A stretch of DNA of 27,035 nt. It comes from JADFRG01 sp048054495 (GTDB lineage: Bacteria; Chloroflexota; Anaerolineae; Anaerolineales; E44-bin32). Below, in pieces: positions 1 through 7,993 of this stretch. A program made the position numbers and the translations under genes. A model generated the notes under the pieces. It had not been told where the DNA came from. It did no database searches and saw only the letters and a program-made list of their open reading frames with translations. Where the stretch lies: NCBI GenBank assembly GCA_048054495.1, contig JBGMQN010000119.1:1-27035 (forward strand), written 5' to 3'. Positions within the stretch are counted from its first letter, which is position 1, and each line of letters begins with the position of its first letter.

Positions 1-74
1 GGCTCCCGTTGCTCATAAATTTCGGCATGCGCGCATCAACCGGTTCAGGCAGCCCAGGAGAGCCTCTCAGGCAA

Positions 75-335
75 TCAGACCACGAAAGGGATGTATCGCT
101 TCGTGCGACTTCGGTACTCCGCATACTCCGGATACCTCTCCTCGAGCATCTTTTCTTCGATGCCGGCCCGGACGTTGGTGACCAGCGCGACGACAAGATA
201 CGCGGTCCCGACGCCGACAATCGCCATGAGAGGAGCGGCGGTAATCACGGCTTCCATGTCGCCGAGACGAACGAGCAGGGACCACCCAGCTAGCTGAGCC
301 GCAACCACGCTGACGTCCGTGCTTGTCGTGATCAT
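75..335 (-). pseudogene. Isoprenylcysteine carboxyl methyltransferase-like C-terminal fragment (86 aa)
   Basis: An 86-aa ORF with a hydrophobic stretch (about residues 34-55) and a tail reading EEKMLEERYPEYAEYRSRTK then RYIP. This resembles the C-terminal signature of bacterial isoprenylcysteine carboxyl methyltransferase (ICMT)-type membrane methyltransferases (EE..L....EY..Y...T.R.IP). Full-length members are about 150-250 aa and carry a G-P-Y-R-x-x-R-H-P-x-Y motif just before this part. That motif is absent here, and an in-frame stop lies four codons upstream of the ATG. The start has a GAGG about 5 nt upstream, so it could still be translated as a small membrane protein. An upstream frame (to about 480) encodes a hydrophobic peptide (IWILGIGIM) that could be a frameshifted front half, but I cannot match it to the family. 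Most likely a truncated remnant; a genuine small membrane protein is the alternative. Confidence 0.4.
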
Positions 336-510
336 GCGAACCTCTCAGCGGGGCGCGCTGTGGTTTTCGGTCAATGTGATACTCAGGAGGAGCCATGATG
401 CCAATGCCGAGGATCCATATGGCTCTCCAGCGAAAGGGGCGATTAATGGGCAGCCAGATTGCGTCAATGGCGAGCAGCATTCGCTTGATCTCATGCTGTA
501 ATGTGGGGAG

Positions 511-975
511 TCATTGGCCCTCCCGCACCAGCGCCTTTCGGCGATGAGAGTAGATATTGATGAATGTGTGAATGGCGTACATCACTCCGAAGGCGATCCA
601 AGAGATCGTGCCGACGTACCACATTGATACCCAGAATAAGAGCAGGCTGGAGACAAAGAGTCCGACATAGGATATGAAGATCGACCATTGCGGTGGGACG
701 CGCCAGGCCACTGGCCGCCAGATGTCAACACGATAGCCCAATAGCGCCCACGCCGAGTAGAGAAACGGAGGAACGACGAAGAACCAAGGCTGGTTGTCCA
801 CCAGCATCAGAATGCCCAGGATCAAGGAAGGCACTCCCAACGCGTAAATAATCCAGCCGTAGGTTCTCTCGATCTCCGGTTTCCAGTTGCGAGCGGCGAA
901 ATCGAAGGTGAGCAGCGCTTGCACCACGAACGCAAAGGCCACATAAACAGCTTGCAGCAATTGGGAAGCATTCAT
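511..975 (-). CDS. Multi-pass membrane protein of unknown function (154 aa)
   Basis: I do not recognise a named family. The 154-aa product is strongly hydrophobic, with about four membrane segments (roughly residues 5-27, 40-60, 65-82, 99-140, the last possibly two helices), rich in Trp and aromatic residues, and ends in a basic cytosolic-type tail (SHRRKALVREGQ). The ATG at 975 follows an AGGAG about 9 nt upstream; an ATG five bases earlier hits a stop after two codons. Its upstream region (996-1066) carries one copy of the 71-bp palindromic repeat that also lies upstream of the CPBP protease gene, suggesting shared control. It sits between the ICMT-like fragment and the protease, all on the same strand, so these may be a small set of membrane genes. 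Confidence 0.65.
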   Translation of the reverse strand: MNASQLLQAVYVAFAFVVQALLTFDFAARNWKPEIERTYGWIIYALGVPSLILGILMLVDNQPWFFVVPPFLYSAWALLGYRVDIWRPVAWRVPPQWSIFISYVGLFVSSLLLFWVSMWYVGTISWIAFGVMYAIHTFINIYSHRRKALVREGQ

Positions 976-995
976 CGCATCAAACTCCTAATCGA

Positions 996-1066
996 CAGTA
1001 TGGCCTTCGCGGAGCCGGGCAGCATTGGGCAAGCGGGGGGTCCCGCGACTGCACAGTTGTCCAGTC
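996..1066 (-). repeat. 71-bp intergenic repeat, copy 1, upstream of the 154-aa membrane gene
   Basis: Aligns without gaps to 2227-2297. Shared blocks are CAGTATGG at the left end, CATTGGGCAAGCGGGG in the middle, and a right-hand palindrome (1047-1066; arms GACTGCACA/TGTCCAGTC, one mismatch, 2-nt centre). The roughly 19 bases between the left and middle blocks are not conserved. In minus-strand orientation the palindrome is distal and the CCATACTG block is 21 bp before the ATG at 975. It looks like a shared promoter/operator unit or a small dispersed element. Confidence 0.7.
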
Positions 1067-1118
1067 GGTTGCCTGCGCGAAAAGTTCCTCCTGATCTGAA
1101 CTCATTCGGTTCAGCTTT

Positions 1119-2128
1119 TTAGCCCATTAGATAGAGTAAGAAAACGTCAGATCCGGCATGGTACAAAGCTGAGCCCCACAGACCGTCAGACTTGTGCATC
1201 AGATATGCAAACAGCAGCGCCATGGGAAAGATGATGACCTGGAATAGGATCGCCTCAATTGGATCCATATATGAAGCAGCAGCATGTGACAGAGTGAAAA
1301 CAATGGATGTGACAATGATCGAGCCGACTACTCCCACGACCGCTGCAAAATGGCGCAAGAACAACCCTCTGAACCACAGCTCTTCCATGAACCCATTTGC
1401 CAAGGAGAAGAGGAGCACCCATGGCAAACGGGCAATAAGCTCATCGGCTGCTTGGCCGAGCGTTGCCCCGGTTACGATTCCAGTGGCAGCATTGATTGTC
1501 AGAAGACTCACGCCTACAAATAATCCCAATCCAAGCCGCCCCTTCTTCAAATAAAGTGAGCCTAAGTCTTGGCGCCATAGCAGAGTGAGTATCAATATCA
1601 CCGATACCACTATCACTGCTTCGAAGACCTTCTCAAGGGATATATAGCGGGGCGTAGATGTTGCGATATCAAGCGTACCCAGGAGAGAGTCCCGAGCTCC
1701 AACAGTTAGGCTTGTCATGAAGAACACTGTAATTGCGACAAAGAAGGCGTAAGCAATTTGGCCGTATGCCTTCCTTGATTCCTTGCGACGCAGAATAAGG
1801 GCTGCCGCTAAGAATATCGCTGCGAGAGCAACTCGATAGATCTGGCTGTTGTTCGTTGGAAATATCGAATAGTAGTTNNNNNNNNNNNNNNNNNNNNNNN
1901 NNNNNNNNNNNNNNNNNNNNNNNNNNNNNNNNNNNNNNNNNNNNNNNNNNNNNNNNNNNNNNNNNNNNNNNNNNNNNCGAGAGCAACTCGATAGATCTGG
2001 CTGTTGTTCGTTGGAAATATCGAATAGTAGTTCGAGCCGAACACGAAAACGAGCAAACCGCAAGCAAGAAGTACGATCGAAAACACAACTTTCTTTAGCC
2101 AGGAAGAATTTACGTTTTCAGTGCTCAT
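1119..2128 (-). CDS. CPBP family intramembrane glutamic endopeptidase (assembly gap inside)
   Basis: A CPBP (CAAX protease / bacteriocin-processing, Abi) membrane protease related to Rce1. The diagnostic motifs are present: EELWFRG (the EExxxR motif), SIVFTLSHAA (the FxxxH motif) and a third conserved segment ALYHAGSD, within about seven or eight membrane helices. An N-run at 1878-1977 interrupts the gene near its N-terminus. The 55 bases before it (1823-1877) are identical to the 55 bases after it (1978-2032), so the run is a false join. Removing one copy plus the Ns (155 bp) leaves one continuous frame of about 284 aa, a normal length, running ...NNSQIYRVALAAIFLAAA. The ATG at 2128 has GGAG about 10 nt upstream. 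Bacterial CPBP proteins process peptides or membrane anchors; this one's target is unknown. Repeat copies lie both upstream and just downstream of it. Confidence 0.85.
1823..2032. other. False assembly join: identical 55-bp overlap flanking 100 Ns
   Basis: Bases 1823-1877 and 1978-2032 are identical, separated by exactly 100 Ns. An exact overlap of one assembler k-mer length at the ends of adjacent contigs is a common scaffolding signature. Collapsing it restores the CPBP reading frame. It is not a biological duplication. Confidence 0.93.
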
Positions 2129-2226
2129 TAGGTGCCGTCTCCTCAGGTTCCTTCACGATAATCCGTGGCGTTGTTTCATCCTCCGGCGTTTCCTTGTTGG
2201 CATACAACCTTGCTCTCGTCGAGGTG

Positions 2227-2297
2227 CAGTATGGGGGTGCTCCGCATCTTTCACATTGGGCAAGCGGGGGATCTCGCGACTGGACAGTTGTCCAGTC
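2227..2297 (-). repeat. 71-bp intergenic repeat, copy 2, upstream of the CPBP protease gene
   Basis: Same layout and internal spacing as 996-1066. The palindrome is perfect here (2278-2297; arms GACTGGACA and TGTCCAGTC around a GT centre). Its proximal end is about 99 bp before the CPBP ATG at 2128. Both copies are followed on the plus strand, after a variable stretch, by TTTTTAGCCC (about 1116-1125 and 2378-2388), so the related element may be somewhat longer with a variable middle. Confidence 0.7.
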
Positions 2298-2323
2298 TGT
2301 CGCAGCCTCATCGACACGCGGAA

Positions 2324-2355
2324 GATCCCCCCAGCGCTTGTGCGCCAGGGGGATC
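2324..2355. repeat. Long hairpin in the gene-poor region
   Basis: Arms GATCCCCC and GGGGGATC (8 bp, perfect), two mismatched positions, then an inner GCGC/GCGC stem around TTGT. There is no T-run directly after it on either strand, so it is not a standard terminator. It lies just to the right of repeat copy 2 and may belong to that element. Confidence 0.5.
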
Positions 2356-2559
2356 CCGCAAAGACCGTGTGCCAGGTTTTTAGCCCGGGGACGAGGGCCC
2401 TAGCACAAGCCGGTCAAGCCTGCACCGCAGCTTCGCCGCGACGCAGTCTTAGGCGCGGATGACTAAGCCCGCGCTCTCCAGCAGCACGAATTCGGAAATC
2501 ATTGCCAACTCCATTTCCTAGGCTTCGACCTCCCGCGCAGTATCCCTAGTCTCAACAGA

Positions 2560-2594
2560 AAACTCCCCATGTGTATCCGACACCTGGGGAGTTT
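2560..2594 (-). terminator. Rho-independent terminator of the kinase/response-regulator operon
   Basis: Outer stem AAACTCCCCA/TGGGGAGTTT (10 bp), one mismatch, inner stem GTGT/ACAC, 5-nt loop. Read on the minus strand it ends in GTTTTCTGTT. It starts 31 bp after the regulator stop codon, the expected place. Confidence 0.8.
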
Positions 2595-2625
2595 CGGGAC
2601 TGGACGGATGATCTATTTTGCTTAC

Positions 2626-3267
2626 TCAGGTCACCAGCTTGCTTCGCAACGCCAATGCCACGGCTTCGGATCGATTGGAAACACCCAGCTTGGATAGGAT
2701 GTTGCTCACGTGCGCACGGGCAGTCGAGCGGCTTACAGTGAGACGCTCGGCGATCTGAGGGTTGGACAGGCCCTCTACCATTAGCTCCAGGACCTCCCGC
2801 TCGCGCGGGGTCAGGTCATGGCCGGGTCCGGGCTCTTCCTGCGTGCTTTGAATGAGAATCTTCGTAGCTTCAGGCGCCAGAGTTGACTTTCCCTCGTGCG
2901 CGGCACGAATCGCTCGGGCCAGATCTTCGGCCCCCACATCCTTGAGCAGATAGCTCACGGCGCCAGCCTGCAGGGCGTCCTGGATCAACTCCTTCTCTGC
3001 AAAGCTTGTCAGCGCAATGACCTGGACTTCCGGAGAGCGATCCTTGATGGCCTGCGTGGCTTCAATGCCGTTCATGCGCGGCATCATGAGGTCCATAAGA
3101 ACAACATCCGGGTGCTCGCGATCGCATTGGAGTACGGCTTCCTCCCCATCCCGCGCTTCGGCGACCAGCTCGAGATCCGGAGTAGTCGATAAGAATGAAG
3201 CCAGACCGCGGCGCACCATGGGATGCTCGTCGACGATCATGACGCGAATGATCTGCTCTTCCGGCAT
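2626..3267 (-). CDS. NarL/LuxR-type two-component response regulator
   Basis: A 213-aa DNA-binding response regulator. The receiver domain covers about residues 6-122 with the acidic pair D13/E14, phospho-acceptor D59 (in VVLMDLMMP), T87 and K109. A LuxR-type helix-turn-helix covers about 150-210 (LTPREREVLELMVEGLSNPQ, then the VSRSTARAHVSNILSKLGV recognition region). It directly follows the sensor kinase gene: with the chosen ATG at 3267 there are 2 nt between the kinase stop and this start, and GGGAGAGAG precedes it. An ATG at 3285 would add six residues and overlap the kinase end by 16 bp, but it has no visible ribosome site. It is almost certainly phosphorylated by the kinase encoded upstream. 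Its targets cannot be read from the window; the palindromic repeats nearby are candidates only by position. Confidence 0.93.
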   Translation of the reverse strand: MPEEQIIRVMIVDEHPMVRRGLASFLSTTPDLELVAEARDGEEAVLQCDREHPDVVLMDLMMPRMNGIEATQAIKDRSPEVQVIALTSFAEKELIQDALQAGAVSYLLKDVGAEDLARAIRAAHEGKSTLAPEATKILIQSTQEEPGPGHDLTPREREVLELMVEGLSNPQIAERLTVSRSTARAHVSNILSKLGVSNRSEAVALALRSKLVT

Positions 3268-3269
3268 GG

Positions 3270-6200
3270 CTACTCTCTCTCCCATCTTACGACAAGCGTC
3301 GTTCCTTCATCCCGGACCGAATCGATCTGCAGGCTCGCCCCGATGCTCTCTGCCCGCTCTCGGATGATCTTGAGGCCCAATCCGTCGGCTGAGCCCAGGG
3401 CCGGATCAAATCCTCGGCCATCATCGTGAACGCGCAGCTCGAGCAATCCGGTCCGCGTTCCATTTTCCGAATGATCACTCTCGGTACACGTCAGGGCTAC
3501 CTCAACCCGCGCGGCGCCGGCGTGCTTGATAATGTTGTTCANNNNNNNNNNNNNNNNNNNNNNNNNNNNNNNNNNNNNNNNNNNNNNNNNNNNNNNNNNN
3601 NNNNNNNNNNNNNNNNNNNNNNNNNNNNNNNNNNNNNNNNNACCCGCGCGCGAATAGAGTCTAGCGTTCTCGATGGCGATGGCGGCCTGGTTTGCGAATG
3701 CCACCAGCGTTTCCAACTCCGTCTCACCGAAGTCCCCTTTGCCACGTTCTGTTCCTACAACCACGAGCGTACCGATGACCTCATTCTTGATGGCCAGCGG
3801 AGCGACCGCCGCGGAGTGGATGGCGCTGCGCATTGCCGGTTCTAGTCGGGTAATTCTCTCATCCTGATCAACATCGTTGACGATCACCGGCTCATTGTGC
3901 AGCGTGACCCAGCCAGAGAGACTGCTGTCGAGCCGCGAGCCCTTTCCGATCGCGTTTGCAGTCAGTCCTGCTCCGGCCACGACCTCGTCGGCTAGTTTGT
4001 CTTCCTTTACCAGGTTGATCATTCCGCCATCCGCCTTGAGCAACGATGTGGCCTGCTGAATGATAAGGCTCAGCAAACCCTCCAGTTCCAGCGTACTGGC
4101 CAAAGCACGAGTCGTTTCTTGCAGAGCCTTAAGTTGTGTGACTTGTTCGGCGGTGTCCTCGTACAGGCGAGCATTCTCGATCGCGATAGCTGTTTGATCC
4201 GCTAATGACTGGAAGACCACCAGATCGCTGTCATCGAACGAGCAGCACTCATTGCTTTCGATGTTGATAACTCCGATAACCCTGTCCTTGGTCTTGATGG
4301 GTACCATCAGCTCTGAAAGAGTGTCGGTGGCAGCCATTTGTAGATACTCGGGTTCTTCTCGCACATCCCGAACCATGATCGCTTCCCCGGTGGTGACCAC
4401 TCTCCCGCTGATCCCTTCTGCACCGACCTCTAGCTTGAAGCCCTCAAAACCCGCCTTCCACGGCCCACCTGCCCCAGCTTTGTATACCAAATCATCCCCT
4501 TCAATCAGGCCAATCTCCACCATGTAGTATCCAAAGGTCTCCCGTACCAGCTCGACTAACTCACATACCAATTCATCGATAGCCATAATAGAAGTGACAT
4601 GGCTGCCCACTGTGTTTAGTACTCTGAACTGCTCAGCACGACGCTTCTGCTCTTGGTAAAGGCGAGCCGAATCGATGGCAAGCGCGGCATGGCTGGCTAG
4701 GGAGATGAGCAGTTGAATAGTCGCATGATCAAAAGCTCGAGGTCTTAGGTAGTCGGCACTGAAAACGCCATAAACCTCATCTCCGATCTTGATCGGTACC
4801 TGTAGAAATGCCCTAATGTCCTCAGCTTCGACGAATTTCTTTGTTACATCTGGTTCCAGATGAGTGTCTTCCACCGCGATCGGTTCGCCGGTCTGAAAGA
4901 CCTTGCCCACAATGCCTTGGCCTGGAAGAAACTTTACAGCGGCGATTGACTCAGCTGCAAAACCCCTCGAGGCTCGCACCACCAGCTGCTCGATGCGATC
5001 ATCCCAGACCAGAACACCGCCTTTGTCTGCCTCGAGGATCTCGATCGCAGTGTCTACCAGTGCTTGAAGAACTTCTTCCAGGTCCAGCCTGCTGAGAAGC
5101 TTCTCATCCGCCTGATAGAGGGCCTCCAGCTCCTTCCCGCGCCTCTCCAGCTCTGTGCTGCGCTCCTCCAGCGCTCGCGTCCTCTCGCGGACCTGCTGCT
5201 CGAGCGCGCGACTGCGATTCTCGAGGGCATTGATTCGCAGCCGGAAGGCACCATAGCCCCCCGTGCCAACAATTACGAGGATCAGCCCCATGAACCACCA
5301 GGTAGACCACACGGGTGGAGTTACCTTGATGTCGACCGAGGTGCCTGCCTCGTTCCATATGCCGTCCTGGTTCGTGCCGCGGATCTGCAGCGTGTATTCT
5401 CCACCGGGCAAGTTTGTGTAGCGGCCGAAACGCTGCGTCCCGACATAGTTCCATTGCTCTTCGAATCCTGCCAGGCGATAGGCAAACTGACTGTCCTCCG
5501 GCTGGGTGTAGTTCAGTGCGGAATATTCGAACTCGAAGCTGTTGGCTGGCCAATCAAGAACTAGCTCTTGAAGAAGATCCGTTGGCTGGCCTTCGTTTAT
5601 TAGTGAGGTCACTACGATGGGCGGCATGTAGGAGCTCGGGCCCAGCTGCTCAGGATCGAACGCATTGAACCCGTCTATGCCAGCGACGAACATCTCTCCG
5701 GTAGGGCTCTGGAAATATCCGTTGTAGGAGAATTCACTGCTCTGAAGACCATCGGCCTGGTCGAAGTTGACAAACACTTCATTCGTGGGATCAAAGCGAG
5801 AAAGACCATTATTCGTGGTAAGCCAGAGATATCCCTGAGCATCTTCCATAATTCCATAGATCACGTCATTGGGAAGTCCATCGCTTACTCGATAGTGGAT
5901 GAAGTTCTCAGTGGCCGGGTCGAAGCGGTTCAATCCGCCGCCCCAAGTCCCAAGCCAGAGCCTCCCTGAAGCATCCTCGTGAATAGCGAACACGATGTTG
6001 TGGCTCAGGCTTTCGGGGTTCTCCGGGTCATGTTGATAACGCTGGAATTGGCCTGTATTGGGATCGAATCGATGAAGTCCCTCGTGAGTGCCTACCCAGA
6101 TTACGCCGGAACTATCCGCAAAGAAGGACCCGACGTTGTTATCCGCCAGACTGTTTGGGTCTTTTGGGTCGTTTAGGAAGCGCGTGAATTTCCCCGTCTC

Positions 6201-7763
6201 ACGATCGAGCCGATTGAGGCCTTCGGCCGTGCCGATCCATAGGTTGCCCTGACTGTCTTCTCTGGTAAACCACACGACATCGTTGCTCAAACTGCTCGGA
6301 TCGTCGGGGTCGTTGCGGAAGGTTGTAAATCCACCCGATTCCTGATCCAGTCGGCTCAACCCGCCCCCTGCCGTGCCCACCCATAGGGTGCCCAGGTGAT
6401 CTTCGTAGACTCCCATGACTACGTCGCTTGCCAGGCTGGCGGGATCGTCGCGGTTCGCCCTATAGTGCTTCCACTCGAGCGTTTCGCGGTCGAAGCTATC
6501 CAGTCCGCCGCCGTCGGTTCCGATCCACAGTATTCCGCTCGAATCCTCAAAGACGCTCCAGACAGACGAATCGGCCAAGCTGTCGGGATCATGGGGTCGC
6601 GCCTGATAGAGGGCAAAGCTTGCCCGGCGCGGGTCGGTGCGATTCAGACCTCCACCATAGGTGCCTACCCACAGTCCGCCCGAATCATCGATCAGCAATT
6701 CGTCAATCTCGTTGCGGTTCAGGCTGTTTGGGTCCAGTGGATCGTGGCGAAACTTTATGAACTGCCCGGTCGTGCGATCCAGGTAGTTGAGACCATCATC
6801 GGTTCCGATCCAGAGCCCGCCTGCGGGATCCTCTAGGATCGCGGTCACATTGGGATGGCTCAAGCCTTGTGGGTCACGTGCATCGAACAGGTAATGTTCG
6901 AATTGATCTCTGGCCTGAGAGTATTTATCCAAGCCGCGCACAGTCCCGATCCACAGATCCCCGGCTCTATCCACGAATAGCTCCAGTATCGGATCGGCAC
7001 TCGGCGTGTTGGAGTCTCTCGGATCATGCGAATACCGGGTGAATACACCTGAGTCGGGATCCAGGCGACTGAGGCCGTCACTGGTACCGATCCAGAGCAT
7101 TCCGCTGCTATCTTCGGCCAGCGCGCGAACGTCGTCCTGACTCAGGCTATTCGGATTGTTTGGATCATGCTTGTAGTGTTCGAAGGTTTCAGTTGCAGGA
7201 TCGAAGCGATCGAGTCCGCTTCCTCGAAATCCGACCCAGATCGTCCCCTCTGAATCGATAAGCAGCGCCAGCACTTGGTCGTCGCTCAGGCTGGATGGGT
7301 CCTGAGAATCCGCTCGATAGTGAGTGAAAGTCTCGGCATTTGGGTCGTAGCGGTTAAGCCCACCCCCATAGGTGCCGATCCATAAATCGCCGCCCGGACC
7401 TTCTGCCAGCGCTCGCACGTTATTGTTGCTTAAGCTACGCGGATCGTCGGGATCGGCGCGATAGATCGTGAAGGTGGCACCGTCAAACCGGTTAAGGCCA
7501 TCTTCGGTCCCCACCCAGAGAAATCCTCGGCTGTCTTGCAACAGGCTGAGCGGCGAGCTTTGCGACAATCCTTCTGTGACCGAGTAGCTGTCGAAGCGAA
7601 GGGTCTGAAATCGATCGATGACGGGCCAGCTTTGCTCAAGCGTGTCAATCGATGCCGTCTGGCGGATCTCCTCAACCGCGAGAGTCTTCGTTGCATTGCT
7701 CGTGCATGCCACGCTCAACAGACCCCAGCCTAGAATGAATGCGAAACGTACGAGCAGCTGCAT
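3270..7763 (-). CDS. Giant hybrid-architecture sensor histidine kinase: 14 Reg_prop blades, Y_Y_Y, TM, three GAF domains, HATPase
   Basis: About 1497 aa. The N-terminus is a signal peptide or lipoprotein-like leader (FILGWGLLSVACTS, imperfect lipobox). Then come 14 propeller repeats of about 47 aa (core xLWIGTxxGGLNRFDPxT), enough for two seven-bladed propellers, to about residue 705, a Y_Y_Y domain (about 740-812) and one membrane helix (about 818-840). Inside the cell follow a coiled coil, GAF domains (about 889-1035, 1050-1200, 1215-1365) and a kinase ATPase domain with N-box NNIIKHA, G-box DDGRGFD and GLGLKIIRERAE, typical of the HisKA_3 (NarX-like) class. A 100-N gap (3542-3641) lies exactly where the dimerisation/H-box should be, so the phospho-accepting His is not visible. 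ATG at 7763 is chosen; a TTG at 7778 is the alternative. It presumably senses an external ligand, possibly glycan-related as in other Reg_prop kinases, and signals to the adjacent regulator. Confidence 0.92.
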   Translation of the reverse strand: MQLLVRFAFILGWGLLSVACTSNATKTLAVEEIRQTASIDTLEQSWPVIDRFQTLRFDSYSVTEGLSQSSPLSLLQDSRGFLWVGTEDGLNRFDGATFTIYRADPDDPRSLSNNNVRALAEGPGGDLWIGTYGGGLNRYDPNAETFTHYRADSQDPSSLSDDQVLALLIDSEGTIWVGFRGSGLDRFDPATETFEHYKHDPNNPNSLSQDDVRALAEDSSGMLWIGTSDGLSRLDPDSGVFTRYSHDPRDSNTPSADPILELFVDRAGDLWIGTVRGLDKYSQARDQFEHYLFDARDPQGLSHPNVTAILEDPAGGLWIGTDDGLNYLDRTTGQFIKFRHDPLDPNSLNRNEIDELLIDDSGGLWVGTYGGGLNRTDPRRASFALYQARPHDPDSLADSSVWSVFEDSSGILWIGTDGGGLDSFDRETLEWKHYRANRDDPASLASDVVMGVYEDHLGTLWVGTAGGGLSRLDQESGGFTTFRNDPDDPSSLSNDVVWFTREDSQGNLWIGTAEGLNRLDRETGKFTRFLNDPKDPNSLADNNVGSFFADSSGVIWVGTHEGLHRFDPNTGQFQRYQHDPENPESLSHNIVFAIHEDASGRLWLGTWGGGLNRFDPATENFIHYRVSDGLPNDVIYGIMEDAQGYLWLTTNNGLSRFDPTNEVFVNFDQADGLQSSEFSYNGYFQSPTGEMFVAGIDGFNAFDPEQLGPSSYMPPIVVTSLINEGQPTDLLQELVLDWPANSFEFEYSALNYTQPEDSQFAYRLAGFEEQWNYVGTQRFGRYTNLPGGEYTLQIRGTNQDGIWNEAGTSVDIKVTPPVWSTWWFMGLILVIVGTGGYGAFRLRINALENRSRALEQQVRERTRALEERSTELERRGKELEALYQADEKLLSRLDLEEVLQALVDTAIEILEADKGGVLVWDDRIEQLVVRASRGFAAESIAAVKFLPGQGIVGKVFQTGEPIAVEDTHLEPDVTKKFVEAEDIRAFLQVPIKIGDEVYGVFSADYLRPRAFDHATIQLLISLASHAALAIDSARLYQEQKRRAEQFRVLNTVGSHVTSIMAIDELVCELVELVRETFGYYMVEIGLIEGDDLVYKAGAGGPWKAGFEGFKLEVGAEGISGRVVTTGEAIMVRDVREEPEYLQMAATDTLSELMVPIKTKDRVIGVINIESNECCSFDDSDLVVFQSLADQTAIAIENARLYEDTAEQVTQLKALQETTRALASTLELEGLLSLIIQQATSLLKADGGMINLVKEDKLADEVVAGAGLTANAIGKGSRLDSSLSGWVTLHNEPVIVNDVDQDERITRLEPAMRSAIHSAAVAPLAIKNEVIGTLVVVGTERGKGDFGETELETLVAFANQAAIAIENARLYSRAGXXXXXXXXXXXXXXXXXXXXXXXXXXXXXXXXXXNNIIKHAGAARVEVALTCTESDHSENGTRTGLLELRVHDDGRGFDPALGSADGLGLKIIRERAESIGASLQIDSVRDEGTTLVVRWERE
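3542..3641. other. True assembly gap inside the kinase gene
   Basis: 100 Ns with no shared sequence between the flanks, unlike the gap at 1878. The left flank (plus strand) encodes NNIIKHAG of the ATPase N-box and the right flank encodes the end of GAF 3 (ENARLYSRAG). The HisKA_3 segment should be about 70-100 aa, so the 100-N length is probably a placeholder. Confidence 0.85.
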
Positions 7764-7842
7764 TCTTGTCTCGCTCAAGGCGTGACGATAGGGCTCGAAC
7801 CTCCGGGTTTTATCGAGGTCCGAGCGCGAATCCCCCCTTTTG

Positions 7843-7913
7843 ACACCGCGATGTGTAGCTCTGGTGGCGACTGTACCAGAGCGGCTCTCCTAGCCAAACT
7901 GATAATCGCCACC
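7843..7913 (-). promoter_or_regulatory. Candidate structured 5' leader of the sensor kinase with mutually exclusive stems
   Basis: Two perfect 8-bp pairings compete. GCTCTGGT (7858-7865) pairs with ACCAGAGC (7875-7882), while GGTGGCGA (7863-7870) pairs with TCGCCACC (7906-7913). They share bases, so both cannot form at once. A further ACAC/GTGT stem sits at 7843-7856. The arrangement resembles a switchable leader RNA but matches no riboswitch class I know. Whether it is transcribed is not shown. Confidence 0.35.
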
Positions 7914-7993
7914 CCCTTCGCGTGAATTCCTTCCGCTTTCGGCATGGATTCCAGCCTTTTTCTCCCTGTATGACTATGCCCATTCTGCATCCC

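Larger units (their letters stand above)
2129..2625. other. About 500-bp gene-poor region between the CPBP gene and the response-regulator terminator
   Basis: No convincing gene on either strand; ORFs here are short and do not look protein-like. It holds repeat copy 2 (2227-2297), a large hairpin (2324-2355) and the response-regulator terminator (2560-2594). The part next to 2128 should contain the CPBP promoter, but I see no clear -35/-10 pair. Confidence 0.6.

Noticed and set aside
1823..2032. Apparent 55-bp direct repeat around the Ns
   Set aside because: Exact contig-end overlap; a scaffolding artefact rather than biology.
2324..2355. Hairpin as a transcription terminator
   Set aside because: No T-run follows on either strand and no gene ends nearby in the right orientation.
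2455..2520. Short minus-strand ORF (MELAMISEFVLLESAGLVIRA) as a gene or leader peptide
   Set aside because: Only 21 codons, no family match, and no clear link to a downstream gene; too weak to call.
7780..7900. tRNA-like pieces (a GGTTCGAGCC T-arm-like motif on the minus strand; TAGCTC...GAGC on the plus strand)
   Set aside because: The T-stem has a mismatch, no acceptor stem pairs, the D-loop would be too long, and no anticodon arm can be drawn.
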